Assembly (NCBI RefSeq): GCF_030433895.1
Contig: NZ_JARUXE010000029.1
Span: 1 to 64,000 of the forward strand
Origin: Arthrobacter sp. PsM3
GTDB taxonomy: Bacteria; Actinomycetota; Actinomycetes; Actinomycetales; Micrococcaceae
Reading direction: 5' to 3'
DNA length: 64,000 bases
Numbering within the stretch: position 1 is the stretch's first letter; each line of letters opens with the position of its first letter. Positions 14,008 to 20,736 of the stretch are shown in pieces. A program made the translations under genes and the position numbers. The notes beneath the pieces are model-generated. The model was given only the letters and a program-made list of their open reading frames with translations. It had not been told where the DNA came from and did not search any database.

Positions 14008-14160
14008 TCATAACCCGCACCGGGGGCAATTGCTGGGGCCTGCTTCGTCAGGCGGCTGGGACCGGTGTGCGCCCTCGGCGATGCACTTCCGCCGCCGTCG
14101 GGTGATGAGCGCTTGGGCGTAGGCTTCGGCATCTGGGTCCTCCGACATCGCCGCGGTCAC
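14008..14160 (-). CDS. Small phage protein with terminal CxxC
   Basis: A 50-residue protein if started at the GTG at 14160, which overlaps the preceding stop (GTGA); an ATG at 14148 would give 46 residues. It is charged (SEDPDAEAYAQALITRRRRK) and ends CPRCGL, half a zinc ribbon. The 4-nt overlap with the upstream gene supports translation. Function unknown. Confidence 0.5.
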   Translation of the reverse strand: MTAAMSEDPDAEAYAQALITRRRRKCIAEGAHRSQPPDEAGPSNCPRCGL

Positions 14161-14501
14161 TGGGTGCGCTTCTTTCGTGGCTTCCGGACGTGGCGGACGA
14201 GCTGCACCTCGGCTGCTGCGTCGAACTGTCGTTCGGTGCCGATGATGCCTGGTGCCTTGGTTGAGACGTCTAGGAGGCCGGTGTAGGCCGTGCCTTCGTA
14301 TTCCCACCGGCGGATTCCGCCTAGTTCGATGTGCTTGTGGAAGTGAGGGAAGATAGCCCCCGTCTCGGACTTCACGTTGATCTTCATGTACCAGCCGACG
14401 TGCTCTTCCGTCAGATCTGCAACAGTCAGCACACTCACGGCATTGAGGGGTTCCCCGTCCCCGCCGGCCATGCTGATCTGATATTCGCTTGCGTCGCTCA
14501 A
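14157..14501 (-). CDS. Unknown phage early protein
   Basis: A 114-residue protein starting at a TTG (14501) that overlaps the sliding-clamp-like gene stop as TTGA. The sequence is strand-rich in the middle (HVGWYMKINVKSETGAIFPH) and ends in a basic tail, KPRKKRTQ, which suggests nucleic acid contact. No family recognised. Confidence 0.6.
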   Translation of the reverse strand: MSDASEYQISMAGGDGEPLNAVSVLTVADLTEEHVGWYMKINVKSETGAIFPHFHKHIELGGIRRWEYEGTAYTGLLDVSTKAPGIIGTERQFDAAAEVQLVRHVRKPRKKRTQ

Positions 14502-15343
14502 GGGGTCACCACGCTTAGTCTGCGATTGGCCAGACGGTCGCTCATCTTCTTGAGGTCAGCGACTTCGAGGACAAGGCCAGTCCCGTGCTTCAGGAAGTCG
14601 GAGGCGGATGGCGTTGGCTCTTCCGGTTTCTTCCCGCCGCCGGCGTGGGCGATTTCGGGGAGGCGGTGCATCCAACCCGCGCGCCATTCGTTCAGCTCGT
14701 TAGCGATCGTAGAGCCCTCTTCGGATCTGATGGGCATGAGCAGGCCGAGGAACGACTCACCGCAGCTAATGAGGATCCGCCGAGCATCTTCAGTCGGCTC
14801 AATGACCAGCGGCGAGCCGTACGCTGCCGAGGCGGCGGCGAAGAGCCTGACCAAGCGGCCGGCGGCGACGAGACGCTCTGGCATAACCCTCTCTGAGAGT
14901 GCTGCCTGGATGAGGAGCCGACCGAAGGAGATTGGGTAGTCGTTGTCGTCCTCGTGAGGGATCTTGAACTCTTTGCCCGGGAACAGGCCAGAGACATCCA
15001 GAAAGGTGATGGAGTCGTGCTTCAGCGTGATGCGAAGCGTGTCACCGATCTCGTCCTCTGGCTGATTGCCATTGGCCTTGAATATCTGGAGCAGTTCCTT
15101 CGCGACGTCGGTCGGGAGATTGAACGCATCGTCGTTGACTTCGCCTGTCAGCCCTTCGGCGTCCCACACCGACGCTACTGCGTGGCCGAGGGTGACGGTA
15201 TTGCTGGCGGTCACGTGGAGCATGCCGTCCGTCGCGGTGAAGTGGACGACCGCGAGGGCCGAGCTGAGCTTGGCATCGGCAGCGTGGGGGATCACTGACA
15301 TGAGGGCCTGCCTGAGGTCCAGGGTGTTGACGGTAAGGATCAT
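14498..15343 (-). CDS. DNA polymerase III beta sliding-clamp-like protein
   Basis: A 281-residue protein. Segments such as LAVVHFTATDGMLHVTASNT with TVTLGHAV, and later VAAGRLVRLFAAASAAYGSP, LVIEPTEDARRILISCGES and FLGLLMPIR, follow the repeating strand-helix pattern of DnaN clamp domains. It is shorter than bacterial DnaN (about 370 residues), consistent with a two-domain or diverged clamp. It lies in the early operon near replication and nuclease genes. Phages encoding their own clamp usually use it to recruit host or phage polymerase. The assignment is from pattern only. Confidence 0.5.
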   Translation of the reverse strand: MILTVNTLDLRQALMSVIPHAADAKLSSALAVVHFTATDGMLHVTASNTVTLGHAVASVWDAEGLTGEVNDDAFNLPTDVAKELLQIFKANGNQPEDEIGDTLRITLKHDSITFLDVSGLFPGKEFKIPHEDDNDYPISFGRLLIQAALSERVMPERLVAAGRLVRLFAAASAAYGSPLVIEPTEDARRILISCGESFLGLLMPIRSEEGSTIANELNEWRAGWMHRLPEIAHAGGGKKPEEPTPSASDFLKHGTGLVLEVADLKKMSDRLANRRLSVVTP

Positions 15344-15354
15344 CGGTTCCTCTT

Positions 15355-15486
15355 CTAGTTGCTGGGTTTAGGGCCGGAGCATGCGCAGCGGCGGGCGCCG
15401 CCGGCTTCTGTGGTGGTGATTGCCAGGCACTTGACCCAGCCACCGTCCTGGCCGTGGAAGTGGCTGCAGGTGGGGCAGTACTGCAT
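15355..15486 (-). CDS. Small Cys-rich protein (43 residues)
   Basis: A short gene with GGAGCCAGGAC before the ATG, reading MQYCPTCSHFHGQDGGWVKC and ending with a second Cys pair (CACSG). Cys4/Cys7 and the later cysteines could bind one zinc ion. It lies 11 bases upstream of the sliding-clamp-like gene in the same transcript. Confidence 0.55.
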   Translation of the reverse strand: MQYCPTCSHFHGQDGGWVKCLAITTTEAGGARRCACSGPKPSN

Positions 15487-15632
15487 GTCCTGGCTCCTTC
15501 GCCGTCACTGGTGTTCGTGGACCCGCCGCGATTCGAACGCGGCCCGGGTGCCTACTTCCGCAGGGGGACTTGGTTTCAGCGGTCGGTTGCCTATCGGGCC
15601 CGGGTGGTGCCGGTGGTGGCCGGCACCTGGTG
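15487..15632. other. Intergenic stretch with a tRNA-like 3' half
   Basis: The minus strand contains a canonical T arm, CCGCG-TTCGAAT-CGCGG (near 15527-15545), followed by CGGGTCC. This can pair with GGGCCCG at about 15598-15604 as a 7-bp acceptor, and a hairpin CCTGC-GGAA-GTAGG lies between. No anticodon stem with a 7-base loop can be drawn. It may be a decayed class II tRNA. Otherwise the stretch is empty. Confidence 0.35.
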
Positions 15633-16076
15633 TTACTGGCCCTCGGGCGGGACGCCGCGGGCCCGGCGTGCGGCGAGGAACTGGCTCATCCCCATGTCGT
15701 TGGAGGGGCGAACCGGTTCAGCGGCCGGGGCCGGACGCTTCGGGGCGGCTGCCGGCGGCGGGGTCAGGGCTGTCCCGGTCTGGATGGCCTGGCGAACCTG
15801 GGCCTTCTCTGCGTCCACTTTGGCGGTCGGAGCGGGCTGGGTCTTCGGGCGGGGAAAGCGGGCGTAGACGCTCCAGGTCTTCGAGTCCTTGTTCCGCCTG
15901 GCGGTAGCCTCGCACCCGTTCTGCTTGAATGCGGATGGCGGGGTGGTGGTCTTCCACTCCGCGCTGATGAGGGCCCACTTGCCCGGGTTCTCTTTCAGCA
16001 CCTCGATCACGGCGTCATAGTCCGCGCTCGTGCCTCCCCGCCTGCTGGGCGGGTCCTGCCAAGTGAGTTCAACCAT
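15633..16076 (-). CDS. Unknown phage early protein
   Basis: A protein of 147 residues from the ATG at 16076, which has AAGGAAGG seven bases upstream; an ATG at 16082 lies too close to that site. The N-terminal 70 residues (ADYDAVIEVLKENPGKWALI, EATARRNKDSKTWSVYARFP) look like a small alpha/beta DNA-binding fold seen in many actinobacteriophage early proteins. The C-terminal half is a Pro/Ala linker ending in MGMSQFLAARRARG. Function unknown. Confidence 0.6.
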   Translation of the reverse strand: MVELTWQDPPSRRGGTSADYDAVIEVLKENPGKWALISAEWKTTTPPSAFKQNGCEATARRNKDSKTWSVYARFPRPKTQPAPTAKVDAEKAQVRQAIQTGTALTPPPAAAPKRPAPAAEPVRPSNDMGMSQFLAARRARGVPPEGQ

Positions 16077-16089
16077 GTTCATGCCTTCC

Positions 16090-16686
16090 TTAGTCTGAAG
16101 TTGCCATGTGGCGGGGTCCGAGTTCCGGCAGGTTCGCCCAACGCTGGCGGGCCCTGATCTGATTTACGGTCCTTGGGTTGACGCCGAAACTGCTGGCTAT
16201 TTCGGCTGTTGTGCCGGGGGAATCCCGGATCTTGTGTACTTGCCCAGCTGTCAGCTTCGCGTTACCGACCTTCTCGCCCCAGGTGTGCCGCAGCTGGCTG
16301 GTGCAGTCGTCCACGTTCTGCTGATGCGTGCCAGGTTCCAGATGCTGGGGGTTTATGCAGCAGCGGTTATCGCAGAGGTGCCGTATTTCCAGATCCTCAG
16401 GGATAGGCCCCTTGCTCAGCTGGTAAGCGACTCGATGCGCCAGTTGGTTCTTGCCCGCGACTTTGAAGTTTGCGTAGCCATCGGGACGCAGTTTGCCGGA
16501 GAACTCTATGCACCCGTCAGCGGCTACCGCCGACCACGCGCTAAGGCGCTCGGCCGGCGTCCCACGGACATGGCGGTGAAGGGTCACAGTGGCATCGCCG
16601 TGCCTCAAGAAACGGGCATAATGCTTCCCGCAAAAGTCCTTTGAGTAGCCGGCACCTTGGCACCCACCAACGAGGCAGAGCTTCAT
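16090..16686 (-). CDS. HNH homing-type endonuclease with C-terminal HTH
   Basis: A 198-residue protein from the ATG at 16686; a GTG at 16695 would add three residues. It has an N-terminal zinc-finger-like segment (CLVGGCQGAGYSKDFCGKHY). Next is an HNH core with ELVHR-like NQLAHRVAYQLSKGPIPEDL and IRHLCDNRCCINPQHLEPGT, then a C-terminal helix-turn-helix (GTTAEIASSFGVNPRTVNQI) that would give DNA specificity. This layout is that of free-standing phage homing endonucleases, so it may be a selfish insertion in the early operon. Confidence 0.78.
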   Translation of the reverse strand: MKLCLVGGCQGAGYSKDFCGKHYARFLRHGDATVTLHRHVRGTPAERLSAWSAVAADGCIEFSGKLRPDGYANFKVAGKNQLAHRVAYQLSKGPIPEDLEIRHLCDNRCCINPQHLEPGTHQQNVDDCTSQLRHTWGEKVGNAKLTAGQVHKIRDSPGTTAEIASSFGVNPRTVNQIRARQRWANLPELGPRHMATSD

Positions 16687-16786
16687 CACGAGCACCTACA
16701 ATCGCCGTTGTGGGGGTCCATTACGGCGTTGCAGGAGCTGCAGCGCTCAAGCGGGGCCGGTCGTTCGGTGATCTTCTTGTCATCGC

Positions 16787-17188
16787 TCACGCGTTGGCCC
16801 AGCCGTTCAGGTTCGTTCCGGACTCGCGGCAGGCGCCGATCGTCAGATAGCCGTAGTCGAAGGCCGTCACCCGGTCATCGAAGATCGGCTCATCGATGAC
16901 GTGGACAATCCGGTCGGCATCCCAGCAGGAGAGGAGCCAGCGGCCGTCCTCAGTCCTCCGGACGCCGGCCCGCGGGAACTTCACCCGCTCCGGCAGACGG
17001 AAGGGCGCATCCGACGAGCGCTGCGGTTCGGTGGTGGTGTCGGTCATGGCCTTGGCGTGGTCGAGGACGGCGGCTTTGGCTTTCCACTGCTGGCCTACGG
17101 GCGCGGGGCCGTCCAATACTTCGGGCCGGTAGCCGCAGGAGCAGACGGGTTCGTTGTCCGGGTTGCGCTTGAGGAAGTGGTTACTCAT
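16787..17188 (-). CDS. Unknown phage protein with PVCSCGY motif
   Basis: A 133-residue protein whose ATG lies within the last codons of the ParB-like gene (8-base overlap). The N-terminus FLKRNPDNEPVCSCGYRPEV resembles the end of the protein at 11177-11467. The C-terminal half is strand-rich with GRWLLSCWDADRIVHVIDEP, then FDYGYLTIGACRESG. Function unknown. Confidence 0.6.
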   Translation of the reverse strand: MSNHFLKRNPDNEPVCSCGYRPEVLDGPAPVGQQWKAKAAVLDHAKAMTDTTTEPQRSSDAPFRLPERVKFPRAGVRRTEDGRWLLSCWDADRIVHVIDEPIFDDRVTAFDYGYLTIGACRESGTNLNGWANA

Positions 17189-18485
17189 CTTCGGTTCCGT
17201 CCTTGTCTTCGTGGTGGTAGTCGATGGCTGCCTGTTCGGCTTCGGTCCACTGGTATCCGTAGACGGTGCCGAGGCGGTCGCGCCATGTCTTGGTGGTCTG
17301 CCAGCCTGGGCCGTCATGCCATCCGCCGATGGAGTCCATGTGCATTTCGCGTTCGAAGGTGTCGACGTGCATGAGGGCGACGAGCTGGGGGACGTTGAGC
17401 TTGCCGATGGCGTCGATGACTTCTTGCTCATCGATGTTTTCGTGGTCGATGTCCAGCCACGGTGCAAGGTCGCCGAGGCGCCGCCGATCGATGATGTAGT
17501 CAACGAGCATCTCGCGGGTCTTGTCCGCTGCTGGCTTCTGGATGGCTTCCTTGATGAAGGCGGTCCGGACTTGGGCGGCAGTCGCGAGGCCCCTGGTGAG
17601 CTCCTGCTGGCGGATCTCGTCAGCGAGCTGCTCGGGCGTCCGCTGCGGGACGACGTGGCCCGTTCCCTTGGGCCGCTCCCGGATCCACGTGATTTCTTCC
17701 TTGGTGTCGTCGCAGATCGCGGACCAGCCGCCGGCGACGGCCTCGGCTACCGTCATCTGCTGGTAGGAGATCCTCCAGTCGGTCCATTCCCATGTTTGCC
17801 CGGCGGGCCGTTCGATGATGTCGACGCCGGCGCCCTGCAGCTCTGCGGTCAGGCGGGGCAGGTTCTCCAGCCACGTCTTCCGGCCCTGTTCCTTGGCTAG
17901 CTGGAAGGACCATTCGTTCGGCGTGGCAGCGACACGGAGGAGCCGCTTGGTGGCGGCGTCGTCGTCGGTGAAGTCCACGAGCACGAGAGCCTGGTCAACG
18001 TTCAGGGTGCGGTCTTCGAGCTTGCCCTTGGCATCCTCCGAGAGCTTTGTGAGAGCGATACGGGACCGGACCAGACTCTGCGAGCGCCCGGTGGCTTTGG
18101 CTACGGACTTGACGGTGTAGCCGTCGAACTCCAGCAGGGACTGGTATGCCTCGGCTTCCTCGGTAACGGTGAGGTCGGTGCGCTGGGTGTTCTCGACCAG
18201 CATCGCTTCGAGCTGTTTGGGTTCGGTGTTGAGGTCCTCACGGATCACGCAGGGCAAGACTTCGAGGTTGGCCAGCTGCGCGGCGGCGTGCCGGCGGTGC
18301 CCGGCGATGATGACGTAGGTGACGCCAGTGCTTCGGCTGGTCAGTGGGGCGACGACGAGGGGCTGCATGATGCCCTGGGCGGTGATGCTGTTCGCGAGGT
18401 CAGTGACGATCCCGACGTCGTTGCGGACGTTCTTCGGGTGGATGGCCAGCTGGCCGATCGGGAGTTCTTGGAAGTGGGTGCTCAC
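17181..18485 (-). CDS. ParB/Srx-fold (ParB-like nuclease domain) protein
   Basis: A 434-residue protein starting at a GTG that overlaps the previous stop (GTGA). Residues 5-75 form the ParB N-terminal domain, with QELPIGQLAIHPKNVRND, the box VIIAGHRRHAAAQ (58-70) that binds nucleotide in ParB proteins, and ENTQRTDLTVTEEAEAYQSL. A helix-turn-helix (TVKSVAKATGRSQSLVRSRI) follows. The C-terminal 220 residues are unlike partition ParB. No parA or parS-like gene is visible next to it, so a role in phage regulation or DNA modification is as likely as partition. Confidence 0.75.
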   Translation of the reverse strand: MSTHFQELPIGQLAIHPKNVRNDVGIVTDLANSITAQGIMQPLVVAPLTSRSTGVTYVIIAGHRRHAAAQLANLEVLPCVIREDLNTEPKQLEAMLVENTQRTDLTVTEEAEAYQSLLEFDGYTVKSVAKATGRSQSLVRSRIALTKLSEDAKGKLEDRTLNVDQALVLVDFTDDDAATKRLLRVAATPNEWSFQLAKEQGRKTWLENLPRLTAELQGAGVDIIERPAGQTWEWTDWRISYQQMTVAEAVAGGWSAICDDTKEEITWIRERPKGTGHVVPQRTPEQLADEIRQQELTRGLATAAQVRTAFIKEAIQKPAADKTREMLVDYIIDRRRLGDLAPWLDIDHENIDEQEVIDAIGKLNVPQLVALMHVDTFEREMHMDSIGGWHDGPGWQTTKTWRDRLGTVYGYQWTEAEQAAIDYHHEDKDGTEDE

Positions 18486-18922
18486 TGGTCGGTTCCTTCG
18501 TGGCGGGTGGCGTGGCGGTGGTTCTGGGCGAATGCGAGCGCGGACTGGAGATAGGCAATACCAAGATCCAGCTCACCGCTGGAGAGTGCTGTCACGGCTT
18601 CGTTGGCTTGGAACTCCGCTTCCAGCAGCAGCTTGGTCTGCGGGTCAATGGTCTGCGGTTTGGTGGCGCCGGCTTCGATGTCCTGGTGGATGCGGTTCAG
18701 GCCGGCGTCGGTTGCCCGGCGACCGGTCAGGTCGTGGTCGGCTTTGTCGAAGGCCGAGTCGATGGCGCCGAGGAACTTGGCTGCCAGTCCTGTGCGGTCC
18801 TTCGGGGCCATCTCCGCAGCGGGCCGGGCGGGGATGCGATGGCCGTTGTGCAGGTAAGCGATCGGGCGGGGGTTGCCGAGCCATGCCTGTTCGGTCGTGG
18901 GCTCTGCCGGCTGTTCAGTCAT
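18482..18922 (-). CDS. Unknown phage early protein
   Basis: A 146-residue protein, acidic and helical (LAAKFLGAIDSAFDKADHDL and TKLLLEAEFQANEAVTALSS). It overlaps both neighbours by four bases (ATGA upstream, GTGA downstream). No family recognised. Confidence 0.6.
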   Translation of the reverse strand: MTEQPAEPTTEQAWLGNPRPIAYLHNGHRIPARPAAEMAPKDRTGLAAKFLGAIDSAFDKADHDLTGRRATDAGLNRIHQDIEAGATKPQTIDPQTKLLLEAEFQANEAVTALSSGELDLGIAYLQSALAFAQNHRHATRHEGTDQ

Positions 18923-19107
18923 TTCTGGGTTCCTGTCTCAAGAACGAATCCGGCAGCGCCGGCAGTGAGGAAGAGCACGCCCGTCAGGTACGCGGCGTTG
19001 AAGAGCGGGAATGCGGCGAGCATCAGGAGCGCGCCGAGGGCGAGGGCCGGGGTGTAGAGGTAGGTGCGGCGGCGGTTCCGGCCGACCCGCACTGATGGGG
19101 CCCTCAC
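18919..19107 (-). CDS. Small two-helix membrane protein
   Basis: A 62-residue protein started at the GTG at 19107, which overlaps the upstream stop as GTGA. A basic N-terminus (RAPSVRVGRNRRRTYLY) is followed by two hydrophobic segments, roughly residues 18-37 and 40-56, separated by FNAAY. Membrane insertion with both ends inside is likely. In an early phage operon it could act in superinfection exclusion, but nothing in the sequence proves this. Confidence 0.5.
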   Translation of the reverse strand: MRAPSVRVGRNRRRTYLYTPALALGALLMLAAFPLFNAAYLTGVLFLTAGAAGFVLETGTQK

Positions 19108-19361
19108 TGCGGGACCCCGGCGGTGGCCGGCTTCCGGTACTCGTGGATGGAGTAGTTCGCCCTGGGCGTGCCGTCCACGATGATCTGCTTCGAGTGGACG
19201 TCCACGGCGATGGCCTGCGGGGCCGGCCACTTCGAGCGGGCGTAGGTGGCCAGCTGGGCGGTGAGTTCCAGGTTGTCGCGGAAGTCGAGGTCCGCGTGGT
19301 CCTTGTAGGGGCGGTGGCCGATTGGCTGGACGACGGCGAAGCGCTTGATCCGGGCCTTCAC
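19104..19361 (-). CDS. Unknown phage early protein
   Basis: An 85-residue protein started at a GTG (19361) sharing GTGA with the upstream stop. It reads MKARIKRFAVVQPIGHRPYK with later strands (IAVDVHSKQIIVDGTPRANY). No family recognised. Confidence 0.55.
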   Translation of the reverse strand: MKARIKRFAVVQPIGHRPYKDHADLDFRDNLELTAQLATYARSKWPAPQAIAVDVHSKQIIVDGTPRANYSIHEYRKPATAGVPQ

Positions 19362-19846
19362 CGGGTTGCCCTATCAATCGCGATGTCGAGGTTGGCCTTG
19401 AGCCGGGCGATGACGGCAGGCGACGGAATGTGACTGATCACGGGGCCGGGCTTGGGCGTCTGCGCGTCGGTGGCTTCCCGGGCGGCGGCGATGTCGCGGA
19501 AGGCCAGCCGCTCCAGCTCGTCGCCGAAGCGGTCCACGGAGCCGGTCACTTCGTTGACCAGATTGCTGGTGTACTTCTTCAGGTCCGCGAAGGTCTGCTC
19601 GATGTGGTCCAGGGCCATTTCTGCGTTCCCGGTCCGGTCGAAAGCGCGGAGCGTGCGGACTGCGGACGCCAGCTGGTTCGCGGTGTTGATGACGTGCTCG
19701 GCCAGCTGGTGCCGGCGAGCCTTTTCCATCACCAGGTACTTCTCATCAAGGCCGGCCCGGCCGCCCTGGCGGCGGTCCTCGGCGCCGAAGAACAAATGCC
19801 GGGGCGGATCAGCTACCGGGTTTTCCTGTGCAGTGCGAGCGTCCAT
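19358..19846 (-). CDS. Unknown helical phage protein, first gene of the early operon
   Basis: A 162-residue protein with long helices, such as EHVINTANQLASAVRTLRAF and MALDHIEQTFADLKKYTSNL, predicted to coil. It starts at 19846 without a clear Shine-Dalgarno sequence. It is the first gene after two strong hairpins and begins the chain of overlapping early genes. Function unknown. Confidence 0.6.
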   Translation of the reverse strand: MDARTAQENPVADPPRHLFFGAEDRRQGGRAGLDEKYLVMEKARRHQLAEHVINTANQLASAVRTLRAFDRTGNAEMALDHIEQTFADLKKYTSNLVNEVTGSVDRFGDELERLAFRDIAAAREATDAQTPKPGPVISHIPSPAVIARLKANLDIAIDRATR

Positions 19847-19868
19847 TGCTAGACTCGTTTCTGATTCG

Positions 19869-19903
19869 AGAGCCAGGTAGACCCGTCAGAAGGGCCTGGC
19901 TCT
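19869..19903. terminator. Perfect 9-bp hairpin downstream of the cro-like gene
   Basis: AGAGCCAGG (19869-19877) pairs with CCTGGCTCT (19895-19903) around a 17-base loop. There is no U-tract. With the neighbouring hairpin it forms a tandem structure between the cro-like gene and the early operon. Confidence 0.5.
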
Positions 19904-19915
19904 TGGGTTTGGAAT

Positions 19916-19957
19916 GGGCGGTCCAGTGAGTTCTTGGCGGAAGGAACTGGACCGCCC
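19916..19957. terminator. Perfect 12-bp hairpin downstream of the cro-like gene
   Basis: GGGCGGTCCAGT (19916-19927) pairs with ACTGGACCGCCC (19946-19957) around an 18-base loop. It lies 43 bases after the cro-like stop codon on the minus strand. It probably terminates or attenuates transcription before the early operon; such U-less hairpins are common in high-GC actinobacteria. Confidence 0.6.
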
Positions 19958-20000
19958 TATTTACTGCCCGCCGGCGGTGCCGGGCGGAACAACTATGGGG

Positions 20001-20240
20001 TCAGGCGGACTGGGCCTGCACCGGAAAGTCCGGGGGCAAAAGTGCTGATACGGGGATGCTAAAGGCGGCTGAAAGCGCATAGAGTTCTTCAACGTCAATC
20101 GGGGTGACTCCCAGCCACCGACGATTGGCGGAGGACTGGCTCACTCCCAAGGCTGTGGCGATGTCGCGCTGCGACATCTTGAGGCGGGCCGCCTCTGCTC
20201 GGACATTTGCCGCTACCCGTTCGCTGACTGATTCACTCAT
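20001..20240 (-). CDS. Cro-like HTH regulator
   Basis: A 79-residue protein with one helix-turn-helix of the Cro/CI type (RLKMSQRDIATALGVSQSSANRRWLG, in two blocks at residues 20-45), followed by helices EELYALSAAFSIPVSALLPP. It is divergent from the repressor gene, with 172 bases between them. The start ATG lies directly downstream of a good promoter (TTGTAA 20271-20276, 16 bases, TAATAC 20249-20254 on the minus strand), so the mRNA is probably nearly leaderless. The position is that of cro in temperate phage switches. Confidence 0.7.
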   Translation of the reverse strand: MSESVSERVAANVRAEAARLKMSQRDIATALGVSQSSANRRWLGVTPIDVEELYALSAAFSIPVSALLPPDFPVQAQSA

Positions 20241-20412
20241 GTGGATGAGTATTACCCATAATTGCGTAACTTACAAGCGTGTCATCCAAGTAGCTCGCCC
20301 CGTGTCGGCGAGTAGCCGCCAGCAATTAATCGAGTGGGTGTTTTTAAAGGAAAGGCAATTCATTTTCCCGTTCGCTGTTGCTAATACCCGTTGAGTGGGT
20401 ATAGTTCAGTCC
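20241..20412. promoter_or_regulatory. Divergent cro/repressor promoter region with operator-like repeats
   Basis: For the repressor (plus strand), TTGCTA (20378-20383), a 16-base spacer and TATAGT (20400-20405) place the transcription start at or next to the ATG at 20413. For cro (minus strand), TTGTAA and TAATAC are also 16 bases apart. The palindrome ATACCC-7-GGGTAT (20384-20402) covers the repressor -10 region. The same core TACCCA (20253-20258) overlaps the cro -10. These are the likely operators for mutual control. Confidence 0.62.
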
Positions 20413-20736
20413 ATGAGCACAGCAATCAGCGAACAACATTCAGAGTCGTTGTCTGTCGCAGTTGCCCGGCGTCTACGGGGTCAACTCGCAGAACGGAACA
20501 TCAAGGGTTCGGCCCTCTCCCGGATGACGGGGCTGCCCCAGCAAACAATCTCGCGGAAGCTTATCGGCGGCACGCCTTTCACCCTGGATGAGCTTCAGGC
20601 GATTTGTGACGTCACAGGCATCAGCCTGGAATACATCCTCATGGGCACACTCTCGGCCCGCGGGCCGATCCCACCACGGGACGGTGAGCGCAACCCAAAA
20701 TCTGAGGCGGTCTCAAATACCCGGCCTTTGGATTAG
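20413..20736 (+). CDS. Phage immunity repressor, HTH XRE family, ending at the attachment site
   Basis: A 107-residue protein from the ATG at 20413; an in-frame GTG at 20395 lies inside the promoter. Residues 17-60 form a clear helix-turn-helix (VARRLRGQLAERNIKGSALS and GLPQQTISRKLIGG), then ELQAICDVTGISLEYILMG. The last residues, SNTRPLD, and the TAG stop (20734-20736) come from sequence complementary to the anticodon region of a tRNA-Arg gene. The coding frame therefore ends at the phage-host junction. In integration-dependent immunity systems the prophage form of the repressor is shortened in this way and becomes stable. It should repress cro and the early genes. Confidence 0.75.
   Translation: MSTAISEQHSESLSVAVARRLRGQLAERNIKGSALSRMTGLPQQTISRKLIGGTPFTLDELQAICDVTGISLEYILMGTLSARGPIPPRDGERNPKSEAVSNTRPLD

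Noticed and set aside
13665..14132. Minus-strand frame beginning MPKPTPKRSSPDGGG
   Set aside because: Its start lies inside another small gene and its body is out of frame with the HNH/replication gene, which has a good GTG start with AAGGAG.
15525..15607. tRNA gene call in the early phage region
   Set aside because: T arm and acceptor pair well, but no anticodon stem with a 7-base loop can be formed, so it is listed only as tRNA-like.
17181..18485. Plasmid-like partition system
   Set aside because: Only a ParB-like gene is present; no parA-like ATPase or clustered parS-like sites are visible nearby.
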